A stretch of 64,000 nt of DNA from Clostridiales bacterium (GTDB lineage: Bacteria; Bacillota; Clostridia; Lachnospirales; Lachnospiraceae): positions 1 to 64,000 of the forward strand of contig JAHAJA010000007.1 of assembly GCA_018372435.1 (NCBI GenBank), written 5' to 3'. Both the position numbers and the translations under genes were made by a program. A model generated the notes under the pieces. It was given only the letters and a program-made list of their open reading frames with translations, did no database searches and was not told the DNA's origin. Each line of letters begins with the position of its first letter. The first letter of the stretch is position 1. This document shows positions 55,085-62,510 of this stretch, in pieces.

Positions 55085-55861
55085 CTATTCTGCCTCAATG
55101 TTATGTACATTCTCAAAAGTAAACACATCCAAAAATTTTCTGGCACGGTCTGTACTTGGATTTGTAAAAAATGTCTCTGGCTCTGACTCTTCTACAATTG
55201 ATCCCCCATCTAAGAATATGATTCTGTCTGCAATCGCCCTAGCAAACGACATCTCATGGGTAACAATTAACATGGTAGTTCCCTGCTTTGCAAGTTCTAA
55301 CATTACATCTAATACTTCTCTTACCATTTCTGGATCAAGTGCTGCCGTAACTTCATCAAACAGCATAATCTCTGGATGCATACAAAGTGCTCTTACAATA
55401 GCAACTCTCTGCTTTTGTCCACCGGATAGTTGTCTCGGATATGCATTTACCTTATCTAGTAGTCCAACACGCTCTAGTAACTGCTCTGCTTCCCTACGAA
55501 CTTCTTCTTTTTTTCGTCCCTGTGCTTTAACTGGGCCAAGTGTAATATTATCTAGAATATTCATATGTGGGAATAAATCATAACTTTGGAATACCATACC
55601 GATTTTTTGCCTAATGGCATACATCGCTTGCTTACTCTCACGTATATTCTCTCCATTTAATAGGATCTCACCATTTTGTATGGTTTCTAATCCATTAATA
55701 CAACGAAGTAGCGTACTTTTTCCACAGCCTGAAGGTCCTAAGATTACAACAACTTCTCCCTTCTTCACTTCAAGTGACAGGTTGTTTAGAATGGTAGTCT
55801 GATCGAATCTTTTATCAAGATTCTTAATTTGTAGTATATTCTCTTTACTATTTGTATTCAT
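55085..55861 (-). CDS. Polar amino-acid ABC transporter ATPase
   Basis: 258 residues with Walker A GPSGCGKST, Q-loop VFQSYDLFPHM, signature LSGGQKQR, Walker B IMLFDEVTAALD and H-loop VTHEM. The GlnQ-type subclass serves polar amino acids. It lies between the permease and binding-protein genes and energises the importer. Confidence 0.93.
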   Translation of the reverse strand: MNTNSKENILQIKNLDKRFDQTTILNNLSLEVKKGEVVVILGPSGCGKSTLLRCINGLETIQNGEILLNGENIRESKQAMYAIRQKIGMVFQSYDLFPHMNILDNITLGPVKAQGRKKEEVRREAEQLLERVGLLDKVNAYPRQLSGGQKQRVAIVRALCMHPEIMLFDEVTAALDPEMVREVLDVMLELAKQGTTMLIVTHEMSFARAIADRIIFLDGGSIVEESEPETFFTNPSTDRARKFLDVFTFENVHNIEAE

Positions 55862-55874
55862 GCATATCTCACCT

Positions 55875-56552
55875 CTAATCTTTCCATCGTTGTTCTAGTC
55901 TTCCAGCAAACTTTGAAAGTGGAAAACATATAATAAAATACATAAAGAATATCGTTGTATAGATTATGATCGCTGCTAATGGTGCTGTTAACCTAGATGC
56001 TTCTATTATCTGCTGCCCAACTTTTACAACTTCAACTACTCCAATTAAAACAACTAGAGATGTTGTTTTAATCATACGAGTTACAAGATTCATTGACTGA
56101 GGTATTAATCTACGGAAGGTCTGAGGTAAAATAACGTTCATATATAGCTGTTTCTCCGTTAATCCCAAAGCTCTACCACTCTCATACTGATGTACTGGTA
56201 TCGATTCAAGTGCTCCTCTAACCAAATCTCCCATCTCCGCAGTCCCCCATATGGTAAATACTAAAATAGCAGAAAACTCTCCTGATAAATTAATATGTAA
56301 GGATTTCGATAATCCAAAATAAACTAAGAATAGCAGAACAAGTTGTGGCATGATACGAACAAATTCCAAATATATTTTCGTAATTACTCTTATTACCGGG
56401 TTCTTTTTAGTCATTATGAATCCTAGAAGAATTCCTAGTATTATGGATAGTAGAACTGAAAGTAATGAAATTCTAACTGTAATCCATAATCCTTCTAGCA
56501 AACGTATGAAATTCCTTCCTTGAAACAGTACATTAATTGCCGATTGCAACAC
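55875..56552 (-). CDS. Polar amino-acid ABC permease 2
   Basis: 225 residues, five helices, HisM/GlnP-type. The coupling motif is ESGRALGLTEKQLYMNVILP near 140. The start overlaps the preceding permease gene by 20 nt. It pairs with that permease to form the channel. Confidence 0.92.
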   Translation of the reverse strand: MLQSAINVLFQGRNFIRLLEGLWITVRISLLSVLLSIILGILLGFIMTKKNPVIRVITKIYLEFVRIMPQLVLLFLVYFGLSKSLHINLSGEFSAILVFTIWGTAEMGDLVRGALESIPVHQYESGRALGLTEKQLYMNVILPQTFRRLIPQSMNLVTRMIKTTSLVVLIGVVEVVKVGQQIIEASRLTAPLAAIIIYTTIFFMYFIICFPLSKFAGRLEQRWKD

Positions 56553-57192
56553 GCTTCAACCTCCTCTCTACTATTGTAAATAGAATAGAAATAGGAAGTA
56601 GTATAATCAGATATGCAACCACTAATAAGAATAGTGCTTCATCTGTCTGATAATACAATCCAATTAAATCTTTTGCTACAAACATTATGTCTGCTAATGC
56701 AACTACACTAAATACGGATGTTTCTTTTATTAAGAATATTATGTTCGCTAAAAATGCTGGCATTGAAATCATAATAGCTTGTGGTAATAATATTGTTCTT
56801 ACTACTTGCCACCTCGTGAGCCCAAGACAAAGCCCCGATTCCTCTTGTATCTTAGGGATTGCTTCTAGTCCACTACGAAATGCCTCTGACATATAGCTGC
56901 CTCCAAGGAAAATTAATCCTACAATAGCACATACCTCCGAACTCATTACGATTCCTATCTTCGGTAATCCAAAATATAAAAAGAATAATTGGATTAATAA
57001 CGGTGTATTTCTAGATAATTCAACATATCCTCCTACAATCTTATGTATAATTGGAATCTTATAATAACGAATGATACTACACAAAAGACCTACAATAATC
57101 GCTCCTAAAATTCCTATTATCGCTAAACGTAATGTTAATTTAGCTGCTTCGACATAAAGTGGAATATATTCTTGTATAACCTCTATATCCAT
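56533..57192 (-). CDS. Polar amino-acid ABC permease 1
   Basis: 219 residues, five helices; ELSRNTPLLIQLFFLYFGLP near 55 and the coupling loop ESGLCLGLTRWQVVRTILLP near 130 are typical of the family. First gene of the operon, about 140 nt downstream of its promoter. Confidence 0.92.
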   Translation of the reverse strand: MDIEVIQEYIPLYVEAAKLTLRLAIIGILGAIIVGLLCSIIRYYKIPIIHKIVGGYVELSRNTPLLIQLFFLYFGLPKIGIVMSSEVCAIVGLIFLGGSYMSEAFRSGLEAIPKIQEESGLCLGLTRWQVVRTILLPQAIMISMPAFLANIIFLIKETSVFSVVALADIMFVAKDLIGLYYQTDEALFLLVVAYLIILLPISILFTIVERRLKRVAIGN

Positions 57193-57299
57193 TAAGCACT
57201 TTCTCCCTTCAACCTCAATTCAAGCTAACCTATCCATATATTATTTATGTTTATTTATATGAAACTATTCAATTCCTTTCTGTAAAAAACTTACATTCT

Positions 57300-57332
57300 A
57301 TACAATTCATATAGATTTGATATGAATTGTAT
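57300..57332. promoter_or_regulatory. Perfect 13-bp inverted repeat at the start of the ABC operon
   Basis: ATACAATTCATAT (57300-57312) and ATATGAATTGTAT (57320-57332) with a 7-nt spacer. It begins at the predicted transcription start, so it can be a repressor operator or a 5' mRNA hairpin. Confidence 0.55.
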
Positions 57333-57339
57333 GTTATAT

Positions 57340-57368
57340 AATATATTCTAATTATTCTAAATTGTCAA
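57340..57368 (-). promoter_or_regulatory. Promoter of the amino-acid ABC operon
   Basis: TTGACA (57363-57368) and TATATT (57340-57345), spacer 17 nt, on the minus strand. Confidence 0.68.
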
Positions 57369-57442
57369 CCATATTTTTTATAATTTTTTTATAATTATAA
57401 ATATGGATACTAAAATTGCGTAAATTATTCTATAATCCCCCC

Positions 57443-57470
57443 TTGTAATTGCTTTATGAATTGTTATACT
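57443..57470 (+). promoter_or_regulatory. Candidate promoter of the hydrogenase gene
   Basis: TTGTAA (57443-57448) and TATACT (57465-57470) with a 16-nt spacer and an extended -10 TG. It would give a 150-nt leader. The rest of the 57193-57621 gap holds only AT-rich DNA. Confidence 0.5.
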
Positions 57471-57621
57471 AATTGTAAACGACATGTACATTTAATCTTT
57501 GATTGATATTATTAATTTCTTAATTCTATTATCTGTTAATGTCTTTTTCAAATGCTATAACGATACATAAGTTATAACATCTTATACTATCTTTAAATTA
57601 CGAAAGCGAGTGAATTACTTT

Positions 57622-59559
57622 ATGGAAAACAACAAACAAAAACTCCTTCAGAGTTCCTTAGGATCAGTCTTCACAGTTTTCAGTGATGATACCCTAGATG
57701 AAATAACACAAAGTGATAAGAGGTTATTAGCAGTTTGTGGAAGGGTAAAGTCACCTGGAATTATTGAAGTATTCGAAGGTGCAACCCTAGAAGATATCAT
57801 TGCTTTAGCTGGCGGTCTGATTGGTACAGGAACATTCAAAGCAGCTCAACTTGGTATGCCTTTTGGTTGCCTTTTAACGAAAGATAATTTGCATGAACCT
57901 TTTGATTTTTCATTATTCGAAACTGGAATACGGCAAAGTATTATTATCTTATCAAGTGATGACTGTATTATCCAATATGCAAAATTCTACCTTGATTATC
58001 TCAATGGACAAATTAAATCTGGAGCCATTCCACGATATCTTCCAATTCAAAAAGAAATGAAATCCATGGGTGATATCTTTGATCGAATCTCTAAAGGACG
58101 TTCGAATATGAGAGATATCTTCTTTCTCCGTGAATTAGCAAATACTGTTATTGAAACTATTAATAAAAAACATAATGTAACAGAAGAAATCATTAACCAC
58201 TTTTATGATGAATTAATTGACCATATTGAAGATAAATGTTGTTATACCTCTCAATGTCATCATTTGACTAAACTTAGAATAACAGACAAATGTATTGGCT
58301 GTAATGCATGTAATCGTGTCTGTCCAGTTGATTGTATTGAAGGTGGACTAAAGGAGCAACATTCCATTGATTATGTACGTTGTACACATTGTGGAGCTTG
58401 CGTTACCGCATGTCCTGTTAATGCAATTACTTATGGTGATAACAGTCTTCTCTTCTTACGTGATTTAGTTACACCTAGTAAAGTTGTTATAACACAGATG
58501 GCTCCATCGGTACGTGTTACGATTGGGGAAGCCTTTGGTTTTGAAGCAGGGGTAAATGTAGAGAAAAAAATCGCGGCTGGATTGCGTGCACTTGGCGTAG
58601 ATTATGTATTTGATACAACTTGGGCTGCTGACTTAACCATTATGGAGGAAGCCGCCGAGCTTACCGACCGACTGAAAAGATACCTCGCTGGGGATGAAAC
58701 CGTTAAATTACCAATCCTTACCTCTTGTTGTCCAGCTTGGGTTAAATTCATTGAACAAAATTATGCTGATATGCTAGATGTACCTTCTAGTGCCAAATCT
58801 CCAATGCAAATGTTTGCTTCTGTTGCGAAAGACCTTTGGTCTAGGGAACATAATTTAGATCGAGCAGATATTACTTCAGTAGCTATCATGCCTTGTATTG
58901 CGAAAAAATACGAAGCTTCTCGTCCTGAATTCTCTAGAGATTTAAACTATGATGTTGATTATGTCTTAACAACAAATGAATTAATAAAGATCTTTAAGGA
59001 TACAGGAATTGATTTGAAAGAGATTGAAGATGAAGAAATCGACCAGGTTATGGGAGAATATACTGGCGCCGGTATCATATTCGGTCGTACAGGTGGTGTT
59101 ATCGAAGCGGCTACACGTACCGCCCTAGAAGGGTTAACTGGTAAAAAGTTTGAAACTATTGAATTCGAATGTCTTCGTGGCTGGGATGGATTCCGTTGTA
59201 GCGAGATCAAAGTGGATGATGATTTGACACTTAGAATTGGTGTAGCTCATGGACTAAAAGAAGCCAAAAAGATGTTAGACAAAATACGTTCGGGTGAAGA
59301 ATTCTTCCATGCTATTGAAATTATGGCCTGTACTGGTGGCTGCATAGGTGGCGGTGGTCAACCGAAAGCCAAAAAACGTGCTGAGACTCTAGAAAAACGT
59401 ATGGAAGGCCTTAATAACATTGACCGCTCCCTCACTTTACGTAGGTCCAATGAAAATCCAACTATTCAAGTGATTTACGACAAATATTTGGATTATCCAT
59501 TGAGTCACAAAGCACATGAATTATTGCATACGCAGTATTTTGTAAGACCTAAGAAGTAA
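57622..59559 (+). CDS. [FeFe] hydrogenase with a NuoF-like SLBB front domain
   Basis: 645 residues. The H-cluster domain has TSCCPAW (367-373), IMPCIAKKYEA (from 422) and MACTGGCIGGGG (from 568). Two [4Fe-4S] clusters precede it (Cys 224-234 and 254-264). The first ~215 residues hold an SLBB beta-grasp fold (VCGRVKSPGIIEVFEGATL, 39-57) and a helical region resembling the C-terminus of NuoF/HydB, but without the CxxC that binds its iron-sulphur cluster. It reduces protons to H2 with reduced ferredoxin or a related donor. ATG at 57622 is preferred; GTG at 57610 is in frame. Confidence 0.92.
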   Translation: MENNKQKLLQSSLGSVFTVFSDDTLDEITQSDKRLLAVCGRVKSPGIIEVFEGATLEDIIALAGGLIGTGTFKAAQLGMPFGCLLTKDNLHEPFDFSLFETGIRQSIIILSSDDCIIQYAKFYLDYLNGQIKSGAIPRYLPIQKEMKSMGDIFDRISKGRSNMRDIFFLRELANTVIETINKKHNVTEEIINHFYDELIDHIEDKCCYTSQCHHLTKLRITDKCIGCNACNRVCPVDCIEGGLKEQHSIDYVRCTHCGACVTACPVNAITYGDNSLLFLRDLVTPSKVVITQMAPSVRVTIGEAFGFEAGVNVEKKIAAGLRALGVDYVFDTTWAADLTIMEEAAELTDRLKRYLAGDETVKLPILTSCCPAWVKFIEQNYADMLDVPSSAKSPMQMFASVAKDLWSREHNLDRADITSVAIMPCIAKKYEASRPEFSRDLNYDVDYVLTTNELIKIFKDTGIDLKEIEDEEIDQVMGEYTGAGIIFGRTGGVIEAATRTALEGLTGKKFETIEFECLRGWDGFRCSEIKVDDDLTLRIGVAHGLKEAKKMLDKIRSGEEFFHAIEIMACTGGCIGGGGQPKAKKRAETLEKRMEGLNNIDRSLTLRRSNENPTIQVIYDKYLDYPLSHKAHELLHTQYFVRPKK

Positions 59560-59639
59560 TTATTAGAACAGTCAATGTTGTTTTATTATTAAATCAGATA
59601 TATTTCTAATAAAAAATAATTATTTGTAGATACTAACCT

Positions 59640-59659
59640 TGTGTGTAGGTTATTCCTAT
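59640..59659 (+). other. Small hairpin before the coat protein gene
   Basis: TAACCT and AGGTTA flank TGTGTGT, about 25 nt before the ribosome site of the coat-like gene. No clear sporulation-sigma promoter was recognised. Confidence 0.3.
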
Positions 59660-59683
59660 AATTTTTTGAAAAGGAGATATATT

Positions 59684-60145
59684 ATGATATTAACAGAAAA
59701 AGAAACATCCGTAATCAACGATCTTATGACTCAAGAAAAAACTTGCATAGAAAAATACGGAAAATACTCTACTTATGCAAAAGATATGGAACTAAAAAAT
59801 CTCTTTAGCACATTACAAGAAAGAGAACAACAACACTACAATTCCTTGAATCAAGTCTTGACTGGGACCGTACCTAGTTGTGATGTAAATGATTCGGCAG
59901 GTAAGAACTATAATCCAACTGCAACCTATACGATTGGCAAATCAAATCTAGAAGATAAAGACAACGATTGCTTCTTATGTACAGATGCTATTACAACTGA
60001 AAAATTGGTTTCATCTGAATATAATAGTGACGTATTTGCCTTCAGTGACACCAATATAAGAAAATTATTGGCAGATATACAGGTTGAAGAACAAAACCAT
60101 GCCGAAATGATTTACAAATACAAAACCACAAATTCAATGACTTAA
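59684..60145 (+). CDS. CotF-like spore coat / ferritin-like protein
   Basis: 153 residues forming two helix pairs: EKETSVINDLMTQEKTCIEKY and the repeated-looking NLFSTLQEREQQHYNSL, and a late LLADIQVEEQNHAEMIYKY. These match the CotF-type coat proteins of Lachnospiraceae, a ferritin-like helical bundle; CLCTD-like FLCTDAI supplies two of its few cysteines. AAAAGGAG precedes the ATG at 59684. Presumably made in the mother cell during sporulation, an inference from the family. Confidence 0.8.
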   Translation: MILTEKETSVINDLMTQEKTCIEKYGKYSTYAKDMELKNLFSTLQEREQQHYNSLNQVLTGTVPSCDVNDSAGKNYNPTATYTIGKSNLEDKDNDCFLCTDAITTEKLVSSEYNSDVFAFSDTNIRKLLADIQVEEQNHAEMIYKYKTTNSMT

Positions 60146-60153
60146 TTAAAAAT

Positions 60154-60191
60154 AAGTTGGCATACTAGATTTCCACCTACTATGCCAACTT
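60154..60191. terminator. Bidirectional terminator (coat gene / xth)
   Basis: AAGTTGGCATA (60154-60164) and TATGCCAACTT (60181-60191) pair around a 16-nt loop, with A/T tracts at both sides. Confidence 0.85.
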
Positions 60192-60224
60192 TAATTTTAT
60201 TTTTTATTATTTATTTTTATTTTT

Positions 60225-60983
60225 TTATTCAAAAGAGATTTCTAGCTCTACTGGACAATGATCTGATCCTAAAACTTCCGTATGAATCTTCGCACCAACT
60301 AAACGTTCATCTAAACTACTTGATGTAAGGAAATAATCGATACGCCAACCCGCATTCTTCTCTCTTGCTTTGAATCGATAAGACCACCAAGAATAGATTT
60401 CTTCCATATCAGGATAAAAGAATCTAAAAGTATCCGTAAATCCATTTTCCAATAACTCGCTGAATTTTGTTCTCTCTTCAATCGTAAATCCTGCATTCTT
60501 TTTATTGGTTTTAGGATTTTTCAAATCTATCTCTTTATGTGCCACATTCAAATCTCCGCATACGATAACAGGCTTCTTCCCATCAAGCTTTTTAAGGTAA
60601 TCTTTGAACGCTTCCTCCCATTCCATACGATATGGCAATCTAGCTAATTCATTTTGTGAATTTGGTGTATAGACTGTTACCATATAGAATTGTTCAAATT
60701 CCAATGTAATTACACGACCTTCTTGATCATGTTCCTCAATTCCTAAACCATATGTTACTTCTATCGGCTCATGCTTTGTAAAAATTGCCGTTCCTGAATA
60801 TCCTTTTTTCTTAGCATAATTCCAATATTGATTATAGCCTTCAAGATCTAATTCGATCTGTCCTTCTTGTAATTTACTCTCTTGAATACAGAAAATGTCT
60901 GCATCGACTTCTTTAAAAAATTCTAAAAATCCTTTTTGGACACATGCTCGTATTCCATTAACATTCCATGAGATTAATTTCAT
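60225..60983 (-). CDS. xth: Exodeoxyribonuclease III (AP endonuclease)
   Basis: 252 residues. SWNVNGIRA, CIQESKLQEG, VYTPNSQ, GDLNVAHKEIDL, WRIDYFLTS and the terminal GSDHCPVEL carry the metal- and phosphate-binding residues (Asn, Glu, Asp, His) of the ExoIII/APE family. It cuts DNA at abasic sites in base-excision repair. Its leader contains the shared 18-nt motif. Monocistronic. Confidence 0.95.
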   Translation of the reverse strand: MKLISWNVNGIRACVQKGFLEFFKEVDADIFCIQESKLQEGQIELDLEGYNQYWNYAKKKGYSGTAIFTKHEPIEVTYGLGIEEHDQEGRVITLEFEQFYMVTVYTPNSQNELARLPYRMEWEEAFKDYLKKLDGKKPVIVCGDLNVAHKEIDLKNPKTNKKNAGFTIEERTKFSELLENGFTDTFRFFYPDMEEIYSWWSYRFKAREKNAGWRIDYFLTSSSLDERLVGAKIHTEVLGSDHCPVELEISFE

Positions 60984-60995
60984 TTATCACCATAC

Positions 60996-61013
60996 TCCTT
61001 TCCAAAATCTGAA
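60996..61013 (-). promoter_or_regulatory. Conserved leader motif, copy 3 (before xth)
   Basis: Minus strand TTCAGATTTTGGAAAGGA, 12 nt before the xth ATG. Upstream CTTTGTTGAACAAAG forms a hairpin, and CTTCCAA further up could pair with TTGGAAG-like bases of the ribosome site. Confidence 0.5.
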
Positions 61014-61168
61014 TCTTTGTTCAACAAAGGTTCGGTTGGAAGTTTCTCAACCAATTTACTTTATCTTAACCAACTAATTGTAGTTAGCTACATATAATAC
61101 AATAGCATGATTCAACAAAAAAGTAAATTAGCGGAGTAAAGAATGCACCTTATGAAATGTCTTCCTCT

Positions 61169-62008
61169 TTAAGGGTTTTCATTTGAAGCACTGTTCTCTA
61201 TTGTGAATATATCACCAGAATCTTTTTGATTTTTCAGTTTCTCGAGTTCTCTAAGTGCTTCTTCTTCTGTTTGATATTCCCCAATAACTACACAGTAATT
61301 GCCATCGCTTGTCCGAACAATAGAGGCACCTTCTTCTGCATATTCATCCCTTAAATTACTTAATGCTTCCCCTTGCATCATTGATTCACTTTTTAGATAA
61401 TACACTTGATATGGTGTCGATTCTTTTCTCTGTAGTGAAATTTCAATCCTACCTGGATCTTCATATTCAAAGATCTCATAATCCACATCTTCCTCAAATT
61501 CTATAACAAACGAAATTTCAGAATCTCCTAATGTAATTATACGATAGACCTGCTTTACCCCACTAATTTGACTAGCTTCTTCAACAAATTGCTCATATTG
61601 GAAATACCTAACTCCAGAAAAGTTACATACAATTCGATATGGTGCTACTTTCTTTTCGATTGTATAACTTGGTACCTGATTTACCATATCCCCTTGATTT
61701 GAAAAGTTAATTATGATTTTCTCACCGTTCGTTGATGGCTGTGTACTAATTCCATCCGTTCTTACACCACCCTCTCCAAACTGGAAAGTCTTAACTAACG
61801 AACCGATTATCGGAATATCATCTAATGCAGCTGCAACAGCTGGTACTTGTATTATTAAAACTAGGGCAAGACAAGCTGCTAATACACCAGTTAATTGTTT
61901 ATATACATAATTTCTTTGTGTTTTCTTCCCTTTACTAATAGATTGTTGTATTACATCATCTAAACTATCCGGTATAGGTATACTATTGTATTTTTCCTGA
62001 TTATTAAT
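61169..62008 (-). CDS. Membrane anti-sigma factor, apparently starting at ATT
   Basis: The open frame runs 280 codons from an ATT at 62008 (another ATT at 62011) to a stop at 61169. No ATG, GTG or TTG occurs before codon 108, yet GGGAGG lies just upstream and the frame starts NNQEKYNSIPIPDSLDD, a normal anti-sigma opening. A helix (about 43-63) follows, then LDDIPIIGSLVKTFQFG, as in RsiV/DUF4179-type anti-sigmas, an AMIN-like beta domain and a SPOR-like tail (YQVYYLKSES, YCVVIGEYQTEEEALREL). The first base of the frame overlaps the sigma stop codon by 5 nt. Sequence error (ATG to ATT) is possible. Confidence 0.68.
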   Translation of the reverse strand: MNNQEKYNSIPIPDSLDDVIQQSISKGKKTQRNYVYKQLTGVLAACLALVLIIQVPAVAAALDDIPIIGSLVKTFQFGEGGVRTDGISTQPSTNGEKIIINFSNQGDMVNQVPSYTIEKKVAPYRIVCNFSGVRYFQYEQFVEEASQISGVKQVYRIITLGDSEISFVIEFEEDVDYEIFEYEDPGRIEISLQRKESTPYQVYYLKSESMMQGEALSNLRDEYAEEGASIVRTSDGNYCVVIGEYQTEEEALRELEKLKNQKDSGDIFTIENSASNENP

Positions 62009-62498
62009 AATTTTTTCCTCCCTTCTCTAATTTGAATCTTAAATCTTGAAGGATTCGATATACTTTACTCTTCACAGTTCCTTCAGGCATCTGATAGATT
62101 TCGGCTATTTCTCGAAAACTTTTATCCTCAAAAAACCTCAAAATTATAAAGGCTTTTTTCTCATCTTCTAACGTATCCAAAGCTTCATATAAATCCCATT
62201 GCTCTTCGCGTGAGACACTTGATTCTTGCATCACTTGTTCTGGTAGATTGTCCATAGGCAATACTTTACCGCCTTTTCTACAGTGATCCAGTGCTGTATT
62301 AATTAATATTCTAGTAATCCAAGTTTCAAAATAGTCTTTGTTCTTTAATTTCGGATATGAAATATATGCTTTATACACGGTATCTGATACGATATCTAAT
62401 GCATCATGTTCATCTTTCACATAACAAAAAGCATATTGGTATAATTTCTTTCTCATTGGTTCAAGTTTTTCTTCAAATGTTTTCTTTCCCAAATCCAT
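62004..62498 (-). CDS. ECF sigma factor (SigV-like)
   Basis: 164 residues: region 2 (about 12-80; YAFCYVKDEHDALDIVSDTVYKAY, FETWITRILINTALDHCR) and region 4 (about 105-160; FEDKSFREIAEIYQMPEGTVKSKVYR). It is held by the membrane anti-sigma encoded just downstream, whose frame overlaps it by 5 nt. The upstream hydrolase gene ends 12 nt before, suggesting one operon. AGGAG is close to the ATG. Confidence 0.92.
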   Translation of the reverse strand: MDLGKKTFEEKLEPMRKKLYQYAFCYVKDEHDALDIVSDTVYKAYISYPKLKNKDYFETWITRILINTALDHCRKGGKVLPMDNLPEQVMQESSVSREEQWDLYEALDTLEDEKKAFIILRFFEDKSFREIAEIYQMPEGTVKSKVYRILQDLRFKLEKGGKNY

Positions 62499-62510
62499 CT
62501 TCTCCTGAAT

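Noticed and set aside
55098..55583. 161-codon plus-strand ORF within the ABC ATPase gene
   Set aside because: Antisense shadow of conserved Walker-motif coding sequence.
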